Source of the DNA: Acidobacteriota bacterium
GTDB taxonomy: Bacteria > Acidobacteriota > Terriglobia > Bryobacterales > Bryobacteraceae
Direction: 5' to 3'
Assembly: GCA_026394075.1 (NCBI GenBank)
Contig: JAPKYX010000301.1
Location: forward strand, 1-41,303
Length of the DNA: 41,303 nt
In this document: positions 24,585 to 32,153 of the stretch, piece by piece
Numbering within the stretch: the stretch's first letter is position 1
Layout: every line of letters starts with the position of its first letter
Notes under the pieces: model-generated
What the model was told of the DNA's origin: nothing
Database searches by the model: none
What the model saw: only the letters and a program-made list of their open reading frames with translations
Translations under genes and position numbers: made by a program

Positions 24585-24606
24585 ATCATACGATAAAGCG
24601 ATAAAG
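24585..24606 (-). promoter_or_regulatory. Rrf2 gene promoter with tandem CGATAAAG operator-like repeat
   Basis: On the minus strand a -10 element TATGAT (24590-24585) matches consensus at five of six positions and lies nine bases before the regulator's ATG. Directly upstream, in the spacer, CGATAAAG occurs twice head-to-tail (24591-24598 and 24599-24606 on the plus strand). The position suits an autoregulatory binding site. The -35 is poor. Confidence 0.45.
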
Positions 24607-24630
24607 ATATCCAGAGATTTCCGGAACGGC

Positions 24631-25542
24631 CTACGGATTCGTCGCAAACACGGCGGTGTAGCCTGGAAAATCATCCAGCACGTGACGCGCCTTCTCGACG
24701 CCACCTTCGCTCGCAATCACCCGCAGAGCGGTGGAGAGCGCATCGGCCAACATCCCCCGCATGCCGATCACCGACACCATCTGGCCGGCCGGCAGCGCGG
24801 ATTTATGCTCCGGGTCAAAGATGTGTGAGAACCGGATGCCATCACGCTCCCAGACTTGTTCCGTGTCGCCGGAAGTGGACACGGACTGATGCAGCAGGTC
24901 AATGCGACGGCCGTCCGGCCCTAACTCGACCCGCCACCCGTCACGAAACGGAGGTGCTTCTCCGGCGGCGATATCACCACTGAGGGAGACCATGGCGTGC
25001 GTCAGGCCCATTGCTTCCAGTCGATGAATGGCTTCTTCCGCCGCATAGCCCTTGGCGATGCCGCCCAGATCCAGTTGCATCCCCGGAGCCAGCAACGTGG
25101 CGGACTGCGTGCGGACCTCGACTTTCAACTTGGTGTAGCCGACCGCCTCCCGTTCAGCATCGGTGGGCTCGCGTTTGGCGCGCCAGGCCTTGGTGAGCGG
25201 GCCAACGGTGACATCAAATGCCCCGTGCGTGGTCCGCGCCACGCGCTGCGCCTGGTCCAGCACGCGAAACAAATCGCGGCTCAATTTCACGGGCACGCCG
25301 GGCTTGGACCGGCACAGACGATTCAGTTCGCTTGTCGGGAGGTAGTCAGAGAGCGTCGCATCCAGCGCCTTGATCCTCGCAAACGCGGCTGCAAAGCCGG
25401 CTTTGGCTTGGGCTGCATCCGGTGCGTAGAGCACGATGCGGGCCAGCGTCCCCATATGCGGTTCCACTGCTTCGAAGCGCTCCAGCGGCTGCGCCTCCGC
25501 CACCAGCGCCAACGCCATTCCGCACAACAGGGCGATCCGCAT
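24631..25542 (-). CDS. apbE: FAD:protein FMN transferase (ApbE)
   Basis: A 303-residue ApbE-type flavin transferase, which attaches FMN covalently to threonine of periplasmic or membrane redox proteins (for example Nqr/Rnf-type subunits) using FAD and Mg2+. The N-terminus is an exported-protein signal (M-R-I-A-L-L-C-G-M-A-L-A). Landmarks are P-H-M-G-T near residue 30, G-A-F-D-V-T-V-G-P-L near 107-116, D-L-G-G-I-A-K-G-Y near 158-166, V-S-T-S-G-D near 225, and A-D-A-L-S-T-A near 268 with the Mg2+-site Asp. The ATG at 25542 overlaps the selD stop as TGATG; a TTG one codon earlier is unlikely. Length and domain are complete. No obvious flavinylation target is in the window. Confidence 0.92.
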   Translation of the reverse strand: MRIALLCGMALALVAEAQPLERFEAVEPHMGTLARIVLYAPDAAQAKAGFAAAFARIKALDATLSDYLPTSELNRLCRSKPGVPVKLSRDLFRVLDQAQRVARTTHGAFDVTVGPLTKAWRAKREPTDAEREAVGYTKLKVEVRTQSATLLAPGMQLDLGGIAKGYAAEEAIHRLEAMGLTHAMVSLSGDIAAGEAPPFRDGWRVELGPDGRRIDLLHQSVSTSGDTEQVWERDGIRFSHIFDPEHKSALPAGQMVSVIGMRGMLADALSTALRVIASEGGVEKARHVLDDFPGYTAVFATNP

Positions 25543-26555
25543 CAACGCACCCGCAATGGTTTGGCGGCCCGTTCCACGACGCGACCGATGGGCGTGCCGA
25601 CGGCCACCGGACCCGAGATGAGCAAGCCGCCCGAGGTCTGAGGGTCATAGAGCAGAGCATCGAGCGCGGCTGGCAGGTGGCGCAAATACTCGACGCAATC
25701 GATGACAAAGTCGCGGTTGTTTTTGCCGCCCCCGGGAATGGCTCCTGCCGTGGCGTACTCCAGTGCTCCGGCCAGCAGCGGCACCGCATCGGCGTCGATT
25801 TCCAGCGTGACTTTCGAGCCGAGCGCCATCTCCCGCGCGTGCCCCAGCAGCCCAAAACCCGTCACGTCCGTGCACCCATGTACCGTGATGCCTTCTGGTG
25901 GCCGGTTGAGCCGCAGCATGGAGTCCACCGAGGCCGCCACATGGGCATCGCTGGCCATGCCGCGCTTCAAGGCGGTGGAGATGACGCCCGTGCCGATGCT
26001 TTTGGTCAACGAGAGGATGTCGCCGGGGCGCGCACCCGTATTGGCCCAGATCAACTCCGGGTGAACGGTGCCGGTGACGGAATACCCGAACTTCAGCTCG
26101 TCATCGCCGACGCTATGCCCGCCCAGGATCACGCAGCCGGCCTCGATCATCTTTTCCGCGCCGCCGCGCAGAATCTCCTCCAGCGTTTCGAGATCGCCGG
26201 ACTTGGGCCAGCAGAGCACGCTCAACGAACTGAGCGGCTTGCCGCCCATCGCAAAAACATCGCTCAATGAATTGGCCGCCGCGATAGCGCCGAACGTGTA
26301 GGGGTCGTCGACAATCGGGGTGAAGAAGTCGATGGTCTGCACCAAGGCGCACGTCTCCGTTAGCTTGTAGACGCCGGCATCGTCCGACGTATCAAACCCG
26401 ACCAGAACGTTACTGTCCGCCAGCCGCGGGATGCGCGGCAGCACTTGGTCCAAAACCTTTGGACTGAGCTTGGACGCTCAACCCGCGGCTTTGGCGTGCG
26501 CGGTTAGTTTCTTGTGGACCACGCCGGAGCGTTGGTCGCCTTGGGAATCACTCAC
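25542..26555 (-). CDS. selD: Selenophosphate synthase SelD, itself a selenoprotein (Sec26)
   Basis: Reading through one in-frame TGA (complement of 26478-26480) gives a 337-residue protein. The N-terminus K-K-L-T-A-H-A-K-A-A-G-Sec-A-S-K-L-S-P is the classic SelD nucleotide/active-site segment, which has Cys or Sec followed by an essential Lys three residues on (Lys29 here). The rest is a complete AIRS-fold kinase, with Q-T-I-D-F-F-T-P-I-V-D-D, A-N-S-L-S-D-V-F-A-M-G-G, G-G-H-S and C-T-D-V-T-G-F-G-L-L-G-H-A-R-E motifs. Without TGA decoding the protein would start at 26453, lack the active site and be inert. SelD makes selenophosphate from selenide and ATP for Sec-tRNA synthesis. GTG at 26555 is the first start after an in-frame TAA; no clear ribosome-binding site was seen. 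apbE is downstream. Confidence 0.88.
26448..26480 (-). promoter_or_regulatory. Bacterial SECIS-like hairpin downstream of the selD TGA
   Basis: Thirteen bases after the TGA on the minus strand, GTCCAAA and TTTGGAC form a perfect seven-base-pair stem (26448-26464) capped by a GGT loop. Bacterial SECIS elements lie immediately 3' of UGA and expose a GGU-type loop to SelB (E. coli fdhF has a GGUCU loop about 11 bases from UGA). Position and loop sequence fit. Confidence 0.7.
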
Positions 26556-26834
26556 GTCTTATCAGACTACCGCGGCGGCCGGCCGATCCGCGTCCCCTGG
26601 CCACCCGCTGAGCGCTGGGACCGCATCTCTCTGATCTTTGGGGTTGGCGGAGGGGGAATAGTCAAGTTCGCAACCTGACTCGTCAGCGTTAGGATACGGG
26701 GCGTTCCAACTGGGCGGCCGCGTTCAGTTCTATGTTGATAGCGGAGGCAGACCGCTTGCTGGCGCGCGCGGCTCGGTAGCATGGGAGCGTTGCCGGGCCG
26801 CGCGCTGCAAGGGAGTGGTTTTCTGATCGAAGCG

Positions 26835-27368
26835 CTAGCGCTTGGACTTGATGTCTGGCCGCCGGTCCGGCACGAAGCCGTCGCGGTTGGGCATTTTCAC
26901 TGCGGGCAGTGTCTTCTCGTTGAGCTCCTGCGTGCGCTCCACCAGGCCATTCAGATGCAGGACAAACGCTGTCACGGCGTAGGCTTCGTCCGCTGAAAGC
27001 GAGCGTGGATGGTCGAACGGCATGGCGCGGCGGATGTAGTCCCAGACGGTGGTGGCGTGTGGCCAGAAGCTGCCCACGGTCTTCAGCGGCTTGGCGGAGG
27101 TGAGGGAGCCGATGCCGCCCACCAGGGCAGGGTACTGGCCGGGCCGGCCTTCGCCCTTTTCGTTGTGACACTCGGCGCACTTTTCTTTGTAGATCGTCGC
27201 GCCTTGGTCGGCGGTGCCTTTGCCGGAGGGCAGACCTTTGCCGTTCGGAAAGACGGTCAGATCCTTCTGCGCTGTATCCGCCGCCGTGGCGGGTTGGCCG
27301 AAGCCGTAGGGCTGGCTCTGGGCCGCGATCACGCCCGCCGAACAAAGTAGTAACAGCCAGCTAAGCAT
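26835..27368 (-). CDS. Mono-haem c-type cytochrome, SoxD-like
   Basis: A 177-residue exported cytochrome c with a hydrophobic signal peptide (MLSWLLLLCSAGVIAAQ). The haem motif is C-A-E-C-H at residues 64-68, preceded by D-Q-G-A-T-I-Y-K-E-K. The methionine ligand is probably in R-A-M-P-F-D near residue 115, a pattern common in SoxD and sulfite-dehydrogenase cytochromes. Its start overlaps the end of the SoxC-like gene by eight bases, so the two are translated together. It is expected to take electrons from that molybdoenzyme in the periplasm. A palindrome AAGCGCTAGCGCTT spans the stop codon (26830-26843). Confidence 0.9.
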   Translation of the reverse strand: MLSWLLLLCSAGVIAAQSQPYGFGQPATAADTAQKDLTVFPNGKGLPSGKGTADQGATIYKEKCAECHNEKGEGRPGQYPALVGGIGSLTSAKPLKTVGSFWPHATTVWDYIRRAMPFDHPRSLSADEAYAVTAFVLHLNGLVERTQELNEKTLPAVKMPNRDGFVPDRRPDIKSKR

Positions 27369-28557
27369 GGGTCACCGTCCCATCCGCATTCACGCGCCAC
27401 GGCTTGATGCCGTTGTAGTGGTAGCCGCTGTTCAGGCCGCGCACGGCGATGAACTCATCACGGGTCGGCTGCAGATAGCCGGTCTCATCCGTGCACCGGC
27501 ACGCGATCACCGTCTCCTTCCCATCCCAGCGCCACGGGTACCGGAAGCGGACCGCGGCCTTTGATAGCACCGGCGCCTGCAGTTCCGCATCGGCCCACGT
27601 CTGGCCCGCGTCGGTCGAGACTTCGACGCGCGCAATCTTGCCGTAGCCCGACCACGCCAAGCCGGTGATCTCATGGAAGCCCGGCCCCGCCAGCTTCTGC
27701 CCACCTGAGGGCCGCGTGATCACAGACCTAGCCTCCATCACAAACGTGAACTGCTGCGCCTTGCCATCGGGCATCAGGTCCGTGTAGTTGGCCGTCTCCT
27801 TAGCCGACATCGCGGGTTGATCCACCAGTTGCAGCCGGTGGAGCCACTTCACGTTCGTGTTGCCTTCCCAACCCGGCAGCAGCAGCCGCAGCGGATAGCC
27901 CTGCTCCGGCCGCAACGCTTCGCCGTTCTGCGCGTAGGCCAAAAACGCATCGTCCAGCGCCTTCGACACCGGAATGCTGCGCGACATCCGGCCCGCATCC
28001 GCCCCTTCGGCGATCATCCACGTCGCCTCCGGCTTCAAGCCCGCTTCCTTCAAGACGATCGAAAGCGGCACGCCGGTCCACTCACTGCAACTCAGCAACC
28101 CGTGGCTCTTCTGGACATCCGGGAGATTCGCGCCCGGTTCCCCGATGCTGTTGCCGCCGCATTCGATAAAGCAGACCCGCGACGCCGACGGGAAGCGCTT
28201 CAGGTCGTCGAGCGAGAACGTCAGCGGCCGCTCCACCAGGCCATCCACCAGCAGCCGGTGCGCCGCCGGATCGAGCGCCGGGACGCCGGAATGGTGCCGC
28301 TCAAAGTGCAGCGCGGAGGGCGTGATGATGCCATGCAACTCCCCCAGCGGCGTCCGGCTGGACCCGGTGCCCAAGCTCTTGGTCAGCTCCCGGACCACGC
28401 GCACGCTCTTCTCATGCGGCGACCGTTCGCCATAGCCGCGCATATGCGCCCCGGATTCAGACGGCGCGGGCGCCTTGCGGCAAGCCACCACAGCCCCCGC
28501 CAAGCTAGCCCCCAGCGCCAGAAAGCGCCGCCGGGGCGGAGTGAGTTCTTCGGTCAC
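27361..28557 (-). CDS. SoxC-like sulfite dehydrogenase (molybdopterin), Tat lipoprotein
   Basis: A 398-residue member of the sulfite oxidase family. The N-terminus has R-R-R-F-L-A-L-G, a twin-arginine motif, then a lipobox V-V-A-C with Cys26, so the protein is a Tat-exported lipoprotein. The molybdenum-ligand cysteine is Cys133 in F-I-E-C-G-G-N-S. R-L-L-L-P-G-W-E-G-N-T-N-V-K-W (about 223-237) is the conserved substrate/cofactor segment of SoxC, and the C-terminal Mo-co dimerisation domain is complete. The downstream overlapping cytochrome gene makes a SoxCD- or SorAB-type pair oxidising sulfite or a sulfane-sulfur intermediate. No soxXYZAB gene lies in the window, so simple sulfite oxidation is the more likely role. 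Confidence 0.9.
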   Translation of the reverse strand: MTEELTPPRRRFLALGASLAGAVVACRKAPAPSESGAHMRGYGERSPHEKSVRVVRELTKSLGTGSSRTPLGELHGIITPSALHFERHHSGVPALDPAAHRLLVDGLVERPLTFSLDDLKRFPSASRVCFIECGGNSIGEPGANLPDVQKSHGLLSCSEWTGVPLSIVLKEAGLKPEATWMIAEGADAGRMSRSIPVSKALDDAFLAYAQNGEALRPEQGYPLRLLLPGWEGNTNVKWLHRLQLVDQPAMSAKETANYTDLMPDGKAQQFTFVMEARSVITRPSGGQKLAGPGFHEITGLAWSGYGKIARVEVSTDAGQTWADAELQAPVLSKAAVRFRYPWRWDGKETVIACRCTDETGYLQPTRDEFIAVRGLNSGYHYNGIKPWRVNADGTVTHA

Positions 28558-28572
28558 GATCTGGACAATGTA

Positions 28573-28592
28573 GCAGGCTGGAGGAAGCCTGC
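28573..28592. terminator. Short hairpin between hicB and soxC
   Basis: GCAGGCT (28573-28579) pairs exactly with AGCCTGC (28586-28592) around a six-base loop. It lies seven bases after the minus-strand hicB stop. No T-tract follows, so a terminator role is tentative. Confidence 0.3.
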
Positions 28593-28598
28593 GCGAGG

Positions 28599-28820
28599 CT
28601 AGGCGGCAATCTCGACGTAATCGACCGACGTGTGTGGCTCCGGAATCGGCTCACCGATCTCGAGCATCGCCTCAAAGTGCGCCGTCAGCGCATCCTGAAA
28701 GTTCAGCCGAGTCTCTTCTTCGGTGTCGCCCACCGCCACGCACCCGTCAACGTCGGGCGAATAGGCGGAATAGCCTGTGCCAGTTGACTCGATGATGATG
28801 GGATAGCGTCGCGCAATCAT
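28599..28820 (-). CDS. Solitary HicB-like antitoxin-family protein
   Basis: A 73-residue protein with the HicB fold: Y-P-I-I-I-E-S near residue 6, G-Y-S-A-Y-S-P-D-V-D-G-C-V-A-V-G-D-T (16-33) and E-E-T-x-x-N-F-Q-D-A-L-T-A-H. The start ATG is at 28820; longer frames upstream lack homology. Standard HicB proteins are paired with a HicA mRNA interferase and have a C-terminal DNA-binding part. Neither is present here: there is no HicA-like frame next to it, and the protein ends with an acidic tail. It may be a stand-alone member, common in cyanobacteria and Acidobacteria, of unknown role. Confidence 0.82.
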   Translation of the reverse strand: MIARRYPIIIESTGTGYSAYSPDVDGCVAVGDTEEETRLNFQDALTAHFEAMLEIGEPIPEPHTSVDYVEIAA

Positions 28821-29005
28821 TTCAGGCCTATGCTTCGAGTTTACGCCTCGTTGACCGGTTGAGCAGGTTGCTGAGATAGTGTGATCCGAAGACCACTCCC
28901 TCACGGCGAGTGGCTCAGTAAGTGTCTGCGAATCATGCAAGAGTTTACTGAGCCGCGCGCGTCAGCAAGCGGTCTCCGGCCCTCTTCCTCAGCCCACCAG
29001 CCCGT

Positions 29006-29011
29006 TATAAT
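29006..29011 (+). promoter_or_regulatory. Putative -10 element of the DUF433/DUF5615 operon
   Basis: A perfect TATAAT ends 19 bases before the DUF433 ATG, and a GGGAG ribosome-binding site lies between them. No good -35 was found, so this may be an extended or activator-dependent promoter. Confidence 0.4.
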
Positions 29012-29030
29012 CAAGACAGGGAGTTGAGCC

Positions 29031-29348
29031 ATGCACAGCGAGTACATCGAACAGCGCCACGGGGGCTATTACATCGCCGGGACGCGCATTTCGTTGGATT
29101 CGGTAGTGTACTCGTTCAACGAAGGCCAGTCGCCCGAGGCCATTCAAGAGGACTTCCCATCATTGAAGCGCTCCCAGATCTACGGCGCGATTGCGTTCTA
29201 CCTGGATTATCAGGCTGCGATCGACCGGCATCTGGCGGAGACCGAGCGTGAGTTCGAGGGGAAGGCGATTCCTCTGGAACAAGAGAACCCGGCGCTTTGG
29301 GAGAGGTTGCAGCTCGCCAAGGCGAAAATGGGTGAGTCCCGGCCTTGA
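29031..29348 (+). CDS. DUF433 family protein, predicted antitoxin
   Basis: A 105-residue DUF433 protein, the usual partner of DUF5615 PIN-like proteins. Near the start R-H-G-G-Y-Y-I-A-G-T-R-I-S-L-D (8-22) matches the family's G-x-x-x-I-x-G-T-R-I-x-L signature; S-P-E-A-I-Q-E-D-F-P-S-L (33-44) and Q-I-Y-G-A-I-A-F-Y-L (47-57) are the helix-turn-helix part. It should bind DNA and neutralise the downstream nuclease. The acidic, helical C-terminal third is where such antitoxins contact the toxin. GGGAG precedes the ATG by eight bases, and the next gene overlaps the stop by four bases. Confidence 0.88.
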   Translation: MHSEYIEQRHGGYYIAGTRISLDSVVYSFNEGQSPEAIQEDFPSLKRSQIYGAIAFYLDYQAAIDRHLAETEREFEGKAIPLEQENPALWERLQLAKAKMGESRP

Positions 29349-29719
29349 TTCGTTTCCTGGCCGACGCCGACCTCCGGTACGGTGTCGTCAAGGCTCTTCG
29401 CCGGAAAGAGCCAGCTATCGATTTTGCTTCCGCTGATGATGCGGGCCTTGCTGGGGTGCCCGATCCCGAGGTTCTTGAAATCGCCGCCCAACAGGGGCGA
29501 ATTCTGGTGAGCCATGATCGGCGTACCATGGCGGATCATTTCCGCGCTCGCCTAGCAGCGGGCAAGTCAAGTCCCGGCGTCTTTCTGGTTCCCCAGTCGC
29601 TCCCGATCGGCCAAGTTGTCGAAGCACTCATGATGGTCTGGGCCGCATCGGAGCCCGCGGATTGGGAGGATCAGCTACGGTATTTGCCGTCGATGACGCG
29701 GCATTTCTTTTCCCGCTGA
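29345..29719 (+). CDS. DUF5615 PIN-like protein, predicted toxin
   Basis: A 124-residue DUF5615 protein with a PIN-like nuclease fold. It begins I-R-F-L-A-D-A-D-L (first acidic pair) and later has P-D-P-E-V-L-E-I-A (53-61) and R-I-L-V-S-H-D-R-R-T-M (66-76), including the conserved acidic positions. Start is TTG at 29345, overlapping the DUF433 stop; no ATG exists nearby and the fold begins right there. With DUF433 it forms a type II toxin-antitoxin-like module, toxin downstream. The RNA target, if any, is unknown. Confidence 0.85.
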   Translation: MIRFLADADLRYGVVKALRRKEPAIDFASADDAGLAGVPDPEVLEIAAQQGRILVSHDRRTMADHFRARLAAGKSSPGVFLVPQSLPIGQVVEALMMVWAASEPADWEDQLRYLPSMTRHFFSR

Positions 29720-29796
29720 GCAGGGACATTGGATGGCTAGGTTAGGCGCAGCAAGAACTCAGGCACTTCTGCTAAGGTCTGGTGTCTAAGGAAATC

Positions 29797-31107
29797 ATGC
29801 GCCGGATTCGTTTCTTTGACCGAGAGAACGATAACGAGTCACTTCCACTGGATTGGCGGTGGGTTGCCGCCATCTTGGCGACGCTGTTCCTGAACTTTCA
29901 TCTTTTCACCGGACTTGGGTCACATGCCATGGATGCGGCGGGGTGCTTCGCCGTGGCCATCCTAATGCCTCTGCTCTTCTTTGCCGGGCCCGCCGTCCTC
30001 GTCCACACGACACAACGATCCATTCTGAGGCTGCTGGAAGACTCGATCGGAACGATGCCAACGGTGGCGGTTCGATTGTGCGCTGTGGTCTTTCTGTCCC
30101 TCTGGATCGCAGGCTTACTTGCCTGGCCTGTCTTTTGGGCGGCGAAAATGTCGATGCCTGAACCATCCCTGCGGTCAACGGCCGTTGGTGCGATTGCGTT
30201 GATGTTTCTGTTCCATACCGCGATGCAGAGCACTCACACAACCGCGAAGCTGGCTCTGTTTACAAATAAGCTCGGAATTGTCATTCTCGTCGCCGCCTTG
30301 ATTCGTGCCAGAGATGGTTGGGATGCGATTCCCGCGAATGTCGAGATCACGAGTATCTTTACGCCTCTGCAGCCACTCTCGTGGGCCATGTCCAACCTTG
30401 CTCAGTATGCCGCCCCATTCGGACTTCTCACTGCCCAATATGCCTCCCGAATGCCAAGCCGAAGGACGGTTGCGCTGACGATTCTGACGGGCGTGACTTT
30501 GCCGGTCTTTGGGGTGATGCTTCTCTCTGGTTTTGTGGCAGTGGCGACAAGGAATTCTGACCTGTATCAGCCCAGCCTTAGCCCAAACGTCGGCATGGCC
30601 CTGTTTGCTCACACAGCCGCGAGCGCCGCTTGGTCGCGCGGGCTGCTGGTCGCAATCTCAGCCTTCGGCGCTCTGAGACTCGGGGTCTGGGCGCTCGCCA
30701 AGTGGAGTTCCTTGCCTTCCCAGGGAAAACTACGATGGGCCTGCGAGATAGTTGGTGCTGTGGCTATCGCGGTACTGGCTCTCTGGCCATTCGCGGAGCC
30801 AGTAGTCGCCTTACACGGCATAGCAGCAAAATGCCTCACGCTCGTAGGTGCAGTGGTGACGGCTGATTGCGTGATGAGAAACGCGTGCGGCCCTGCCCCA
30901 CGAAGGTTCGACCCAGTCGGCACAATTGCCCTCGTGGCTGGACTTGGTATAGCTCTCTGGCTAGCTGAGGAGATCCAGCGGTCGCAGGCTCAATGGTGGC
31001 TGCACTGGCTTTTCCCCTCTTATGCGGTTAGCTTCGGGGCTACTTGTATTGGACGATTGGTGCAGAGACGAGCTAGCTCTCAAATGAACAGCGGATGTCT
31101 CAGCTGA
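29797..31107 (+). CDS. Polytopic membrane protein of unknown function
   Basis: A 436-residue protein dominated by about eleven to twelve hydrophobic helices. ATG at 29797 is preceded by AAGGA with short spacing; a GTG at 29782 would add five residues. The segment A-Q-Y-A-A-P-F-G-L-L-T-A-Q-Y-A-S-R-M and the helix length pattern resemble nucleobase/amino-acid permeases of the APC or NCS1 fold, but I cannot assign a family with confidence. The G+C and codon use look slightly lower than in neighbours (more A- and T-ending codons), which fits later acquisition. The gene follows the DUF433/DUF5615 pair with 77 bases between them, not obviously in the same operon. Confidence 0.82.
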   Translation: MRRIRFFDRENDNESLPLDWRWVAAILATLFLNFHLFTGLGSHAMDAAGCFAVAILMPLLFFAGPAVLVHTTQRSILRLLEDSIGTMPTVAVRLCAVVFLSLWIAGLLAWPVFWAAKMSMPEPSLRSTAVGAIALMFLFHTAMQSTHTTAKLALFTNKLGIVILVAALIRARDGWDAIPANVEITSIFTPLQPLSWAMSNLAQYAAPFGLLTAQYASRMPSRRTVALTILTGVTLPVFGVMLLSGFVAVATRNSDLYQPSLSPNVGMALFAHTAASAAWSRGLLVAISAFGALRLGVWALAKWSSLPSQGKLRWACEIVGAVAIAVLALWPFAEPVVALHGIAAKCLTLVGAVVTADCVMRNACGPAPRRFDPVGTIALVAGLGIALWLAEEIQRSQAQWWLHWLFPSYAVSFGATCIGRLVQRRASSQMNSGCLS

Positions 31108-31116
31108 AAATGCAAA

Positions 31117-31145
31117 ACGGCCGAAAGCGCTAGGCCCTCGGCCGT
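31117..31145 (-). terminator. Probable terminator of the minus-strand gene at 31253-31789
   Basis: ACGGCCGA and TCGGCCGT form a perfect eight-base-pair stem (31117-31124 with 31138-31145). On the minus strand the stem is followed by TTTTGCATTTT, a reasonable T-tract. It can act for the plus-strand membrane protein too, but with no T-run on that side. Confidence 0.5.
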
Positions 31146-31252
31146 CCAGAAAAGCGAATGCCCATTTGTAGCGCTCCGCAGTTGGTCGACGCAACGCCTC
31201 TTTCGCACGTCACGTCCGTGCCTCGGCGGCTGAACCGGAACTTGCGGAAAGC

Positions 31253-31789
31253 TTACTTGGCTGAGGGGGGCGGCTGTCGTTCGGGAGTAGTGCGAATCAG
31301 GCGATCGGCGGCGGTCTGAATCAGTGCATGGTCGGTGCTAACGAGCGTGACGCAGTCCTGCCCATCTGCGATGAACGTCGTTGCTTGCAGCTCCTGCATC
31401 TGGTTCCAAAATCTCTCTAGGATGCCTGGTAGGTACGGGTTCGGCTCATGCAGCAGGAATGCCGGGTCGTTGACGAACACCATCACGTGGCCTGGCCCGG
31501 GCTGAAAGTCGAAGTAGTTTCCGTGATAGATGCTACCCAATGCGGGAGGAGGTTCCGTGAAGATATACCACTCGTCGTATCCTGGCGAGTCTAGCCCATC
31601 GCGCTGGAATCTCAGCCCTGCAACCGTGCTGATCCTAGGACTGTACGCGATATCGCCGCGCAGAACCCAGCCTTCCGCAATCTCTTCGTCGGATAACCGG
31701 GAGAATGCCACTGTCGTGGGACGTGACCGCAAGGTAATGATTGACGATAGCCTCGGGAAGGAGTCCGACAACATCGCCCATGTAAGCAT
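31253..31789 (-). CDS. Hypothetical protein, no recognised domain
   Basis: A 178-residue frame with mixed but coding-like composition and no signal peptide or membrane helix. The middle is rich in aromatic residues (D-E-W-Y-I-F-T-E-P-P near 74-83, then Y-H-G-N-Y-F-D-F near 88-95) and F-W-N-Q-M-Q-E-L precedes A-D-G-Q-D-C-V-T-L-V-S-T-D. I do not recognise the family. Third-position G+C is higher in this frame than in an overlapping alternative frame (31635-31871), which is why it is preferred. The first 15-20 residues are uncertain, and a frameshift joining the two frames cannot be excluded. Neighbours suggest accessory DNA. Domain style recalls small immunity-type proteins, but that is a guess. 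Confidence 0.55.
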   Translation of the reverse strand: MLTWAMLSDSFPRLSSIITLRSRPTTVAFSRLSDEEIAEGWVLRGDIAYSPRISTVAGLRFQRDGLDSPGYDEWYIFTEPPPALGSIYHGNYFDFQPGPGHVMVFVNDPAFLLHEPNPYLPGILERFWNQMQELQATTFIADGQDCVTLVSTDHALIQTAADRLIRTTPERQPPPSAK

Positions 31790-32153
31790 CGTCAGTGACA
31801 GTTAGCCAGCGGTACTGATTGTGAATGCCTAACCGTGCAATTCGGCCATCTGATGTTGCGTCCGGGACCATCCGAGTTGATGATACAACAGAACGCTTCT
31901 GGGAACTGGGATGTGCTTCCCGGTGTCGAGTGTGGAGGCGCGGAGTACCCTAAAGGACGCGCGAGCCCCACGCGGATTTCAGGACGCTCATCCAGACCTC
32001 CTGGTCCGGTGGCCAGGGGTTTTCGAAATTGTCGGGCAGCACGTCCATCAAAACACGGCGACAGCGGCCGACGAGTGCAATGTCCGGATCAGATAAGGGT
32101 CTAGAGACGTACTCTCGGGAACTCTAGTGTCTGTGAGTACTTAAGGAGGAAGA
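31790..32153. other. Gene-poor strip next to tRNA-Pro, with a possible remnant frame
   Basis: No clear gene. On the minus strand an open stretch at 31950-32123 reads S-D-P-D-I-A-L-V-G-R-C-R-R-V-L-M and then D-N-F-E-N-P-W-P-P-D-Q-E-V-W-M before TAG at 31950-31952. The reading looks protein-like but has no proper start before an internal ATG at 32048, which would leave 32 residues. It may be the tail of a deleted gene. The rest holds nothing I can identify. Confidence 0.45.

Noticed and set aside
26556-26834. Possible tRNA-Sec or small gene between selD and the cytochrome gene
   Set aside because: I found no long acceptor/T-arm pattern, no TCA-anticodon loop and no coding-like frame in these 279 bases.
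28821-29030. HicA partner for the solitary HicB
   Set aside because: No short frame with the HicA double-stranded-RNA-binding pattern exists in this gap or beyond the soxC side.
31635-31871. 78-codon minus-strand frame overlapping the orphan gene
   Set aside because: Third-position G+C is lower than in the overlapping 31253-31789 frame and it ends abruptly; kept only as a possible frameshift partner.
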